From assembly GCA_025964635.1 (NCBI GenBank), contig JAOPYP010000258.1:1-14897 (forward strand): a stretch of DNA of 14,897 nt, written 5' to 3'. The stretch is from Actinomycetes bacterium (GTDB lineage: Bacteria; Actinomycetota; Actinomycetes; Streptosporangiales; Streptosporangiaceae). Below the pieces are notes generated by a model, which saw only the letters and a program-made list of their open reading frames with translations, did no database searches and was not told where the DNA came from. Positions 1 to 7,215 of the stretch are shown here, in pieces; position 1 is the stretch's first letter, and each line of letters starts with the position of its first letter. The translations under genes and the position numbers were made by a program.

Positions 1-3000
1 GTCACGGTGCAGGGTCCCCCGGGGACCGGTAAGTCGCACACGATCGCCAACATCATCAGCCACTACGTGGCTTACGGGAAACGGGTGCTGGTCGTCGCGG
101 AGAAGGAACAGGCGCTGCGCGCCCTGAACGGGAAGATCCCGGCCGGCATCAAGGACCTGACCGTGTCGGTGCTCGGCGCGGATGCCGACAGCCGGCGCCA
201 GCTGGAATCGGCGATCGGGCAGATCCAGACCCGGGTGACCGCGATCGACACGACCCTCGCTGACGAGCGCATCTGGCAGCTCACCTCCGACCTGGACGCG
301 GTCAATCGCGACATCGCCCTGACCACGCGGGCCCTGCTGGCGACCCGTGAGGCGGAGGTCGAGCGGCTGCCCGGGCGGTGGATAGCCGGCGAGCACCCGA
401 CCCGGGCCGAGGCGGCCCGGTGGGTGGCCGCACAGGCGTCCGCGCTTGGCTACATCGACGACGTCATCGTCGTCGCCACCCCTGCTCCGGTGAGCGGTGG
501 AGACCTGGCGGAGTTCGCCGGGCTGATCCGCCAGGTCGGCGTGAGCCGGGCGGACGCCTGCGCCCGTGACCTGCCCGAGCTCACGGCGATTCCGCCCTCG
601 TCTGACGTGGCGGAGCGGTTTTCCCGGCTGGCCGACCTGGAGGCCTCGGTCCGCTCCCTCGGCGACGATGTGCGGGACTGGAACCGGGCCGTCGCCTGCG
701 GCCACGAGGGGTTGCGGGCCCTCGCCGGCCGGTGCACCGCGGAAATGGAGTGGCTGGCCAAGAGCGCGGGTACCTGGCTCGGCCACGTCCGCGACCAGGC
801 CGACGATCCGCTGCTGGCCCACGACTGGGGCTCCTTCGGCGCCCAGCTGGCCCGGGACCGCCAGGAAGCGCTTCGGCTGCGCGCGGTGCTCACCGCACAC
901 AGCGTGGTCATCCCGGACGTTCCCGATCCCGCCTTCACCGACGGCCTCCGGCAGGCCCGGGACCGGCTGGGGCAATCCAGCCGGCTGGGCATGTTCGCCG
1001 GGCCGGCCAAGCGGGCGGTGCAGATGTGCGAGGTCGACGGCCGGCCACCGGCCACCGCCCACGACATCGACCTGTGCCTCCAGGCGGTAGCGCTTCAGTC
1101 CCTGCGGCAGCGGATGCTGACCAGCTGGCGCAATCAGCTCGCCCGCGTGGGCGGCGCGGAACTGGGCACCCCGGTTCCCGAGGACGTCCTGGGCCGCCTC
1201 CTCAACGACCTGGGCCGGGCGCTGAGCTGGCCACAGACGTGGGCGCAGCTGCGCGGTGACCTGGCCGCGGCCGGGATCGGCAGCCCGGCCGCCGCGGACC
1301 CGGCCTCGCTCGGACACCTGGCTGACGTCGGCACCCGGGCCGGTGACCAGATCCGCCTGCAGGAGCTCTCCCGGTCCGTCCGCGTCCTCCACGAGGTGCT
1401 CCGCGCCGGCGCCCAGGCTCCAGCCGCCTCACCGTTGTGGGATCTGCTCGCCGACGCTCTCAGCCGTCAGGATGTGGGGCAATGGCACCGCCTCCGGGAA
1501 GAGCTCAGGGACCTGCACGAGATCGCCCCGGCGGCCCGGAGGCTGAGGGAGCTGAAGACCCGCCTGTCCTCGTGCGCCCCTATCTGGACCGCCCGCATCC
1601 TGGCCGATCCGGCCGCGGCCGGGGATCCGGTCGCTTTCGGCGCCGCCTGGCAGTGGCGTCAGCTCGACTCGTGGATCAGCGAAGCCCTGGCCGGGCCGAC
1701 GCCTGCCCAGCTGCAGGCCCGCCTGGAGGAGCTCTCCCGGGAACGCCGGCGGGTGGTCGCGGACCTCGTCGCCGAGCGTGCGTGGCGCCGCCTGGCCGAC
1801 AACCTGGGGGACCGGCAGCGGCAGGCGCTCAACAGCTACGTGCGGGCCGTGACCAGGTTCGGGCGTACCGGGGGCAAGTTCGCCCAGCGCTGGCTGACGG
1901 AGATCCGCACCGCGCTCGATGAATCGAAGGACGCGGTCCCGGTCTGGATCATGCCGACGGCGCGGGCCCTCACCAGCTTCCGCCCGGAGGCCGATCCGCC
2001 CTTCGACGTGCTCATCGTGGACGAGGCGTCGCAGATCGGGCTGACCGCGCTCCCGTTGCTGGCCCTGGCCCGGAAGACCATCGTGGTCGGCGACGACAAG
2101 CAGACCAGCCCGGAGAATGTCGGCCTCGACCGGCAGCAGGTGTTCGACCTGCTGGACGAGCACCTGGCCAGGGTCCCCAAGTACCGCACCCTGTTCGACC
2201 CGGACAACAGCCTTTACGACATCGCCTTCCAGAAGTTCCCCGGCGTCGTCATGCTCACGGAGCATTTCCGCTGCCTGCCCCAGATCATTGGCTTCTCCAA
2301 CGCGCATGCCTACAGCGGCCGGATCATCCCCCTGCGTGATCAGGCACCGCGGCCCGGCTGGTCCGCCCTGGGAGCGGTCCGGGTGCTGGACGGGTACCGG
2401 GACGGGATGGTCAACGAGCCGGAAGCAGATGCGGTCGTCGACCTGGCCGCGGAGATCTGCGCTGATCCCGAGTATGACGGGATGCATATGGGGGTCATCT
2501 CCCTGCTGGGATCGACTCAGTCCAAGCTCATCTGGGAGAAGTTGTATGACCGCCTGGGCCCGGAGGTGATGCGGCAGCGCAACCTGCGCAGTGGCGAGCC
2601 GGCGAACTTCCAGGGCGACGAGCGGGACCTGATCATCATCTCGACCGTGGTCGCGGTGGACCCGGCCCTCCCGGCCGCCCGTATCTCCCCGATGACGGGG
2701 AACGCGGCCATCCGGCGCATCAACGTGGCCGCGTCCCGCGCCCGCCAGCAGATGTGGGTCGTCTACTCCGTCGAGCCGGACCGTTTTCCCGCTGACGACC
2801 TGCGGGGCGCGCTGATCCGTCACTGCCGCGACGCTGGCGCCGTCACCGCACCACCCGCTGACCTTATGGACGCTTGCGAGTCACAGTTCGAGCGGGACGT
2901 GCTGGAGAAGATCGTGGCCCGGGGCTACCGGAAGGTATCCGTCCAGCACAACGTCGGCCGCTACCGCATCGATATCGTCGTCGAGGGCCCGCACGCCCGT

Positions 3001-3330
3001 CTCGCGGTCGAGTGTGACGGAGACCGCTGGCCCGGCCCCGACGTGTGGCGCAAGGACCGGGCCCGGCAGCAGGTCCTCGAGCGGGCGCACTGGACGTTCG
3101 AGCGGGTCCGCGGCTCGGCCTTCTACCGCGACCCGGACACGGCGCTGCTCCCGCTGTGGGAACGGCTTTCCGGCCTGGGCGTCCCTACCGGGGACTGGTG
3201 GTCGGACCGGGTGCCGCAGCCCACCGTCCGCGAGGTCTCCGGTCCCGGGACGGACGGGACCGCCGGGACGGGCGGGACCGCCGGGACGGGCGGGACCGCC
3301 GGGACGGCCGTGCGCACCTCGGTCACGTAG
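1..3330 (+). CDS. SF1 (UPF1/DNA2-like) helicase fused to PD-(D/E)XK nuclease, 5'-partial
   Basis: The reading frame is open from base 1 and the Walker A motif (GPPGTGKS) lies within the first ten visible codons, so the true start is upstream of the window. Numbering from the GTG at base 7, the superfamily 1 motifs follow in order: Walker A at 3-10, DEAS Walker B at 672-675, GDDKQ (motif III) at 695-699, EHFRC at 752-756, QGDERD at 869-874 and NVAASRAR (motif VI) at 906-913. About 660 residues separate Walker A from Walker B, much more than in ordinary SF1 helicases, and this insert looks helical and rich in Leu, Arg and Ala. From about residue 958 a Vsr/DUF559-like PD-(D/E)XK nuclease follows, with candidate metal ligands D989, E1002 and D1004. 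The protein ends in a low-complexity Gly-Thr tail encoded by an 18-bp repeat. The predicted activity is ATP-driven DNA or RNA remodelling plus cleavage. A role in phage or plasmid defence is inferred from this architecture only. Confidence 0.88.
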   Translation, partial: VTVQGPPGTGKSHTIANIISHYVAYGKRVLVVAEKEQALRALNGKIPAGIKDLTVSVLGADADSRRQLESAIGQIQTRVTAIDTTLADERIWQLTSDLDAVNRDIALTTRALLATREAEVERLPGRWIAGEHPTRAEAARWVAAQASALGYIDDVIVVATPAPVSGGDLAEFAGLIRQVGVSRADACARDLPELTAIPPSSDVAERFSRLADLEASVRSLGDDVRDWNRAVACGHEGLRALAGRCTAEMEWLAKSAGTWLGHVRDQADDPLLAHDWGSFGAQLARDRQEALRLRAVLTAHSVVIPDVPDPAFTDGLRQARDRLGQSSRLGMFAGPAKRAVQMCEVDGRPPATAHDIDLCLQAVALQSLRQRMLTSWRNQLARVGGAELGTPVPEDVLGRLLNDLGRALSWPQTWAQLRGDLAAAGIGSPAAADPASLGHLADVGTRAGDQIRLQELSRSVRVLHEVLRAGAQAPAASPLWDLLADALSRQDVGQWHRLREELRDLHEIAPAARRLRELKTRLSSCAPIWTARILADPAAAGDPVAFGAAWQWRQLDSWISEALAGPTPAQLQARLEELSRERRRVVADLVAERAWRRLADNLGDRQRQALNSYVRAVTRFGRTGGKFAQRWLTEIRTALDESKDAVPVWIMPTARALTSFRPEADPPFDVLIVDEASQIGLTALPLLALARKTIVVGDDKQTSPENVGLDRQQVFDLLDEHLARVPKYRTLFDPDNSLYDIAFQKFPGVVMLTEHFRCLPQIIGFSNAHAYSGRIIPLRDQAPRPGWSALGAVRVLDGYRDGMVNEPEADAVVDLAAEICADPEYDGMHMGVISLLGSTQSKLIWEKLYDRLGPEVMRQRNLRSGEPANFQGDERDLIIISTVVAVDPALPAARISPMTGNAAIRRINVAASRARQQMWVVYSVEPDRFPADDLRGALIRHCRDAGAVTAPPADLMDACESQFERDVLEKIVARGYRKVSVQHNVGRYRIDIVVEGPHARLAVECDGDRWPGPDVWRKDRARQQVLERAHWTFERVRGSAFYRDPDTALLPLWERLSGLGVPTGDWWSDRVPQPTVREVSGPGTDGTAGTGGTAGTGGTAGTAVRTSVT

Positions 3331-3752
3331 GCGTCGATCGTCGTCTGCCTGGCCGCCCGGGCGATCGACACCCGGTGATGGCCGTCCTCCACGAAGTGGC
3401 AGCCGCCCACCCGGTACACCTCGACGGGCGGAAGGGACTCGCCGCGCCGCTGTATCAGGGCCAGATGCACCCAGCGGGACCGCAGCCGGTTGGACGCCGG
3501 CCGGAACCGGCGGTCGAAATCCCGCCGCGCGTCGAGCGTGCCGACGATCGTGTCCAGCCGTATCGTCTGCAGGCCGAGACGGCGCTCGCCGCGCCGGCCG
3601 AGCGCGCTCACGACCTGCTCCAGGGAGAGCAACTGGCGGCGGCCCGGCTCGCCGCGCAGCCAGGACCCCACCCGGCCCGCGACCTCGCGCCGCCTGGCCC
3701 GGAGGAAGTCGTTCTCGGCGTCAGCCTGGGGGAACCCGGTGTCAGTGAGCAT
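3123..3752 (-). CDS. ParB/Srx-fold 'DGHHR' protein
   Basis: This 209-residue protein starts at the ATG at 3752, 11 bp inside the end of the upstream TetR gene, which suggests translational coupling. Residues 18-45 are basic and helical (RARRREVAGRVGSWLRG). Residues 57-146 form the recognisable part: a segment around 66-80 (LDTIVGTLDARRDFDR), then PPVEVYRVGG and the signature DGHHRVSIA at 123-131, equivalent to the DGxHR motif of ParB N-terminal/sulfiredoxin-fold proteins. Actinobacterial relatives are often labelled 'ParB' but lack the rest of a partition protein (no DNA-binding ParB core is visible here), so a role in chromosome segregation should not be assumed. The last 60 residues are a Pro-Val repeat and a Ser/Arg-rich tail read antisense through the helicase gene. 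They are probably not part of the ancestral fold. Confidence 0.75.
   Translation of the reverse strand: MLTDTGFPQADAENDFLRARRREVAGRVGSWLRGEPGRRQLLSLEQVVSALGRRGERRLGLQTIRLDTIVGTLDARRDFDRRFRPASNRLRSRWVHLALIQRRGESLPPVEVYRVGGCHFVEDGHHRVSIARAARQTTIDAYVTEVRTAVPAVPPVPAVPPVPAVPSVPGPETSRTVGCGTRSDHQSPVGTPRPESRSHSGSSAVSGSR
3247..3310. repeat. 18-bp tandem repeat, three copies plus a partial fourth
   Basis: Three 18-bp units (3247-3264, 3265-3282, 3283-3300) differ by one base (the first has A where the others have G) and are followed by a partial fourth from 3301. On the plus strand they encode the Gly-Thr-Ala tail of the helicase. On the minus strand they encode a Pro-Val-Ala tail of the ParB-like protein. 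Unit length is a multiple of three, so copy-number changes would keep both frames. Confidence 0.9.
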
Positions 3753-4362
3753 CGCTGCGGCCCGGCAGGATTCCGTCGAGGACGGTGTCGACGACATCGC
3801 GGACGAACCGGTCGTTGAGCGGCGCGTGGCCGTGCAGCAGCCGGTGGTAGATGGGCCCGTAGAGCAGGTCCAGGGCGACCTCGACCTTCGTGCCCGGGGG
3901 AACCTCGCCGCGCTCGATGGCGCGGCGGAAGATCTCCCGGCCCTGGTCCCGCCGCGGCTCCACGAACCGCTGGCGGTACTCGGCCGCGAAGACCGGGTCG
4001 GTCTGCGACTCGGTGAGCAGCGCCGCGACCACCCGGCCGTACGGGCGGCTGCCCGCCAGCCGGACCCAGGGCCGCAGCAGCGAGAGCAGGTCACCGCGCA
4101 GCGAGCCGGTGTCCCGCGGGTATGGGACGGCCGCTGCCCACTCGGTGTAGAGCGCGTCCAGGGCCAGCGTTTCCTTGGTCGGCCACCAGCGGTAGATGGT
4201 GGCCTTGCTGACCCCGGCCCGCTCGGCGACCGCGTCCATGCTGACCGCCGACAAGCCGCGGGCCAGCAGGAGTTCCGCGGCGGCTTCGAGGATCGCCTTG
4301 CGGGCCCGCTCACTGCGCGGCCGGCCGCGCTGCGGGACCTGGGCGGTGATGTCACTGCTCAT
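3742..4362 (-). CDS. TetR/AcrR-family transcriptional regulator
   Basis: A 206-residue TetR-type repressor. The N-terminal DNA-binding domain spans about residues 18-65: helix 1 (ERARKAILEAAAELLLARG) and the helix-turn-helix AVSMDAVAERAGVSKATIYRWW, followed by the usual PTKETL. The C-terminal half is helical and is the expected ligand-binding and dimerisation domain; its inducer cannot be told from sequence. The ATG overlaps the TGA of the upstream dehydrogenase by 4 bp (ATGA), and the 3' end overlaps the ParB-like start by 11 bp. It is therefore the middle gene of a three-gene coupled operon. It probably autoregulates that operon, and perhaps the divergent membrane gene, through the inverted repeats in 5352-5458. 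That regulatory link is inference. Confidence 0.92.
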   Translation of the reverse strand: MSSDITAQVPQRGRPRSERARKAILEAAAELLLARGLSAVSMDAVAERAGVSKATIYRWWPTKETLALDALYTEWAAAVPYPRDTGSLRGDLLSLLRPWVRLAGSRPYGRVVAALLTESQTDPVFAAEYRQRFVEPRRDQGREIFRRAIERGEVPPGTKVEVALDLLYGPIYHRLLHGHAPLNDRFVRDVVDTVLDGILPGRSDAH

Positions 4363-5261
4363 GCGGCGTCTTTCACGGCGGGCCGTCCTGACCCGGTTCC
4401 GATCTGCCCCAGGACCTCGAAGAACGAGGCGATGTCCCGGTGCCCGTAGCCCAGCTCCGCCGCCGTGCTCAGCATGCTGTCGGCGACCGAGGCGGACGGG
4501 AGCGGGACCCCGGACTCACGGGCGGCCTCGAGCGCGAGGCGGATGTCCTTGTGCATGAGCTCCACATCGAACCACGCCTGCTCGGGCAGGTCGAGAACGA
4601 GCGGGGCCCGCGTCGTGAGCATCGGCGACCCGATCGCGCTGCCGGTCATCGCCTGCACGGCCAGCTGGGGGTCGATGCCGCCGCGCTGGGCGAGCAGGAC
4701 ACCCTCGCTGAACGCGAGCATCTGGGCGGCCAGGCTGATGTTGATCGCGAGCTTGAGCAGCAGGCCCTGCCCGTTCCCGCCGACGTGCGTGACGCTCCGG
4801 CCCAGCTGGTGCAGCAGCGGCGCGACGGCCAGGAACGCGGCGTCCGGGCCCCCGGCCATGATCGCGAGCGTGCCGTCCTCGGCGGACGGAACGCTGCCGG
4901 ACACCGGCGCGTCGATCATGCTCGCGCCGAGTGAGCGCACCCGCCCGGCGAGCTCGCGGCTCGCCCGCGGGCTGACCGTGCTCATGTCCACGTAGACCGC
5001 CCCGGCGCTGAGGCCAGCCAGGATCCCGTCCGGGCCGGACGTGATGGCCGCCAGGGCCGCGTCGTCGGTGACCATGCTGAACACCACCGGCGCGGCCGCG
5101 GCCACCTCCCGCGGGGTGCCGCGCCAGATCAGCCCGCGCTCGATCAGGCCGGCGGCCTTGGACTGGGTGCGGTTCGTCCCGTACACCTGGTGGCCCTGGA
5201 GCAGCCGGCCCGCAATCGGGCCGCCCATGGACCCCAGCCCCACGAATCCGATGGTGCTCAT
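4359..5261 (-). CDS. NAD(P)-dependent beta-hydroxyacid dehydrogenase (3-hydroxyisobutyrate dehydrogenase family)
   Basis: At 300 residues this is the normal family length. The Rossmann dinucleotide site is at 5-13 (GFVGLGSMG), the substrate-binding signature DAPVSGS at 117-123, and the catalytic block GNGQGLLLKLAIN carries the general acid/base Lys170 and Asn174. Retention of the Lys argues for a beta-hydroxyacid dehydrogenase rather than an imine reductase, in which that Lys is replaced. It is expected to oxidise a short 2- or 3-hydroxy acid to the semialdehyde or keto form, in the cytoplasm. The exact substrate (3-hydroxyisobutyrate, tartronate semialdehyde or other) cannot be assigned. The ATG at 5261 has a strong ribosome site, AGGAG six bases upstream. 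It is the first gene of the operon with the TetR and ParB-like genes. Confidence 0.92.
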   Translation of the reverse strand: MSTIGFVGLGSMGGPIAGRLLQGHQVYGTNRTQSKAAGLIERGLIWRGTPREVAAAAPVVFSMVTDDAALAAITSGPDGILAGLSAGAVYVDMSTVSPRASRELAGRVRSLGASMIDAPVSGSVPSAEDGTLAIMAGGPDAAFLAVAPLLHQLGRSVTHVGGNGQGLLLKLAINISLAAQMLAFSEGVLLAQRGGIDPQLAVQAMTGSAIGSPMLTTRAPLVLDLPEQAWFDVELMHKDIRLALEAARESGVPLPSASVADSMLSTAAELGYGHRDIASFFEVLGQIGTGSGRPAVKDAA

Positions 5262-5311
5262 CGTCGTCTCCTCACGTCGCCGGCCCAGTTGGCCGGACCG
5301 GTCCCGGTACG

Positions 5312-5331
5312 CCCCCGCTGGCCAGCGGGGG
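5312..5331. promoter_or_regulatory. Perfect 20-bp palindrome in the leader of the dehydrogenase operon
   Basis: Positions 5312-5321 are the exact reverse complement of 5322-5331 (five C, GCTGG / CCAGC, five G). It lies about 50 bases upstream of the dehydrogenase start, between that gene and the operator-like repeats, so it may sit in the 5' untranslated RNA as an eight-pair hairpin with a GGCC loop. No T-run follows on either strand, so it is not a classical terminator. A shorter perfect palindrome, GGACCGGTCC, lies at 5295-5304. Confidence 0.55.
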
Positions 5332-5351
5332 GCAGTGGCGGGACCCTCACA

Positions 5352-5375
5352 TCAAAACTGTACTATCAGTTTCGA
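5352..5375. promoter_or_regulatory. Operator-like inverted repeat (site A)
   Basis: Half-sites TCAAAACTG (5352-5360) and CAGTTTCGA (5367-5375) are inverted with one mismatch around a 6-bp spacer. It is the most AT-rich stretch upstream of the minus-strand dehydrogenase/TetR operon and has the size and symmetry of a TetR-family operator. The assignment to the TetR gene of this operon is inferred from proximity. Confidence 0.55.
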
Positions 5376-5396
5376 TAGCGCTCGGCACGGGGTCCG

Positions 5397-5410
5397 TATT
5401 CCCGGGAATA
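5397..5410. promoter_or_regulatory. Perfect 14-bp palindrome TATTCCCGGGAATA
   Basis: A perfect palindrome lies between the two operator-like sites in the divergent intergenic region. It shares no sequence with sites A and B, so it may be recognised by a different regulator, or it may be chance. No partner is identified. Confidence 0.4.
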
Positions 5411-5439
5411 GCCCGGGTCCCCGGCCGGTTCGGCTAGAT

Positions 5440-5458
5440 ACGAAACGATAAGTTTCGT
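5440..5458. promoter_or_regulatory. Operator-like inverted repeat (site B)
   Basis: Perfect half-sites ACGAAAC (5440-5446) and GTTTCGT (5452-5458) flank the spacer GATAA. It ends 25 bases before the GTG of the divergent membrane gene and shares the CGAAAC core with site A. A repressor bound here would block transcription or initiation of that gene. Confidence 0.55.
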
Positions 5459-5483
5459 TTTGGATAGTGAGGGAGACAGTGCC

Positions 5484-6023
5484 GTGAGCATCCTGACGCT
5501 GGGCCGCCCGTCCGGGCCCGGTCCATCCGCGCCCCGCCCATCCGGGCCCCGTGACGAGCGGTCGTTCCTGCTCCAGCGGGCGCAGCCCGCGATGACCGGC
5601 CTGATCGACGGCTCGCTGTCCACGCTGGCCCCGGTCTTCGCCGTCGCGTTCGCCACCCACCAGCCGATCTACGCCTTCTTCGCCGGGCTGGCCACCGCCA
5701 TCGGCGCCGGGGTGAGCATGGCCTTCTCCGAAGGGCTGTCCGACACCGGCGACCTGACCGGGCGCGGCAACCCCTACCTGCGCGGCGCCATCACCGGGGC
5801 GGGCACGTTCCTCGGCGGCGTCCTGCACACGCTGCCGTTCCTCATCCCCCAGTACCGGGCCGCGCTGATCGTGGCGCTCGCGACGATCGCGTTCGAGCTG
5901 GTCACCCTGGCCTGGATCCGCTGGCGCTTCTTCAGCACCGGTTTCCTGCGCTCGTTCGTCTCGATCGCGCTCGGCGGCGTGATCATCGCCAGCGTCAGCG
6001 CGGCGCTCGGGGCCGTCAGCTGA
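5484..6023 (+). CDS. Stand-alone VIT/CCC1-type membrane protein, MbfA-like iron exporter domain
   Basis: The GTG at 5484 is chosen because GAGGGAG lies eight bases upstream; the frame runs back to a TTG at 5460, which has no such site and lies at the edge of inverted repeat B. The product has 179 residues. Residues 1-36 are a Pro/Ser/Gly-rich cytoplasmic lead. About five membrane segments follow (roughly 45-59, 63-82, 103-122, 126-144, 157-177). The block MTGLIDGSLSTLAPVFAVAF at 37-56 and the Glu/Asp-rich loop SMAFSEGLSDTGDLTGRG at 78-95 match the VIT domain of the erythrin-VIT iron/manganese exporter MbfA. The N-terminal ferritin-like (erythrin) domain of MbfA is absent. Predicted role: export of Fe2+ or Mn2+ across the cytoplasmic membrane. 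The metal and direction are inferred from family knowledge. It is divergent from the TetR operon and may share its control. Confidence 0.8.
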   Translation: MSILTLGRPSGPGPSAPRPSGPRDERSFLLQRAQPAMTGLIDGSLSTLAPVFAVAFATHQPIYAFFAGLATAIGAGVSMAFSEGLSDTGDLTGRGNPYLRGAITGAGTFLGGVLHTLPFLIPQYRAALIVALATIAFELVTLAWIRWRFFSTGFLRSFVSIALGGVIIASVSAALGAVS

Positions 6024-6146
6024 CCCGGCCGCGTCCGCCTCTCATCCCGGACCCATCCCCGCCGGGCCGCCGGGCGCACCGCCCGTGCACCGCGAAATTC
6101 GGCCGGCCCGCACTGCATCGCCCACGGCGGGGGCAGAATCAGCGGC

Positions 6147-7205
6147 ATGACGCACCGGTGGCTCCACGCGCGCACGGTTCTGGCCCTGCTCCTGGGCATT
6201 CCGCTGACGGTGGCCTCAACGGCGGCCACGGCCACCGCCAGCGCCGCCACGGCGTCCCCGGCCCACGGCGCCGGTCGCGGGCCGGTCTACGCCCCGTACT
6301 TCGAGACCTGGACGAAGGACACCCTTCCCGCCGTGGCCCGCGCCTCCGGGGCCCGGGCCCTGACCCTGGCCTTCCTCCAGACGCCGGCCCGGGGCTCGTG
6401 CTCACTCACCTGGAACGGCACCAAGAAGCAGCCGGTTAAGCCCGGCGGCCGCTACACCGCGCAGATCCGGACGCTGCGCGCGATGGGCGGGGATGCGATC
6501 CCGTCCTTCGGCGGCTTCAGCGCCGACCAGGGCGGCACGGAGATCGCCGACTCGTGCCGGAGCGTGCCCGCCATCGCCCGCGCGTACGAGTCCGTGGTCA
6601 CCACCTACGGCGTGACCCGCCTGGACATGGATGTGGAGGCCAACTCGCTGGGCAACCAGGCCGGGATCGCGCGGCGCAGCGCCGCCCTCCGGCTGCTCCA
6701 GGACTGGGCCGCCCGGACCCACCACCGCGTCCGGATCACGTTCACCCTCGGCGTCGAGCCCTGGGGCCTGCCCGGCAACTGCCTGGCCGTACTGAAGAGC
6801 GCCGTGGCCCACGGAGTCCGGTTCTCGGTCAACATCATGGCCTTCGACTACTACATCAAGGCCAGCCAGAGCGGCATCGAGATGGGCACCGCGGCGATCC
6901 AGGCGCTGCACGGCACGCACCGGCAGCTCGGGCGGCTCTATCCGGGGCTCAGCCAGCCGCGGTTGTGGGGCCTGGAGGGCATCACGCTGCTGCCGGGCAT
7001 CGACGACTACCCGAAGAAGACCGAGGTCACCTACCTGCGCGACACCAGGGAGATCGCCAGGTTCGCCCGCGCCCACCGGCTGCCGCTGCTCTCCATCTGG
7101 GCCATCCAGCGCGACAACGGCGGCTGCCCGGGCAGCATCGACAGCAACTCCTGCTCCGGCATCCACCAGTCGCGCTGGGCGTTCGGCCACCTCCTGGAGG
7201 GCTGA
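6147..7205 (+). CDS. Secreted GH18 chitinase-like glycoside hydrolase
   Basis: This 352-residue protein has an evident signal peptide: basic MTHRWLHAR, a hydrophobic stretch at 10-22, then an Ala/Thr-rich segment with likely cleavage around 33-42. The mature part is a GH18-type TIM barrel. Barrel strand motifs include IPSFGGFS at 118-125 (the family SxGG region), the catalytic LDMDVE at 159-164 with Glu164 as proton donor, and MAFDYY at 231-236. In the canonical DxxDxDxE signature the first Asp is Thr157, as in a known subgroup of actinobacterial chitinases. Cysteines at about 85 and 137 and several near the C-terminus suit an exported protein. No carbohydrate-binding module is attached. Likely substrates are chitin or related beta-1,4-GlcNAc polymers; a peptidoglycan or other glycan target is possible. 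A terminator-like hairpin follows. Confidence 0.85.
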   Translation: MTHRWLHARTVLALLLGIPLTVASTAATATASAATASPAHGAGRGPVYAPYFETWTKDTLPAVARASGARALTLAFLQTPARGSCSLTWNGTKKQPVKPGGRYTAQIRTLRAMGGDAIPSFGGFSADQGGTEIADSCRSVPAIARAYESVVTTYGVTRLDMDVEANSLGNQAGIARRSAALRLLQDWAARTHHRVRITFTLGVEPWGLPGNCLAVLKSAVAHGVRFSVNIMAFDYYIKASQSGIEMGTAAIQALHGTHRQLGRLYPGLSQPRLWGLEGITLLPGIDDYPKKTEVTYLRDTREIARFARAHRLPLLSIWAIQRDNGGCPGSIDSNSCSGIHQSRWAFGHLLEG

Positions 7206-7215
7206 GGCCGGGCGA

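Noticed and set aside
1429..2823. 464-codon open frame on the minus strand
   Set aside because: It is antisense to the helicase motifs, Arg/Gly/Pro-rich and without recognisable fold. The plus-strand frame has all conserved helicase motifs.
3247..3310. Possible CRISPR-like repeats
   Set aside because: The units are directly adjacent with no spacers and lie inside a coding tail, so this is a simple tandem repeat.
3752..4355. Upstream in-frame extension of the ParB-like gene (410 codons in all)
   Set aside because: The extension runs through the TetR gene in the wrong frame as Arg/Ser/Pro-rich sequence. The ParB-like start at 3752 fits the operon overlap and the conserved fold.
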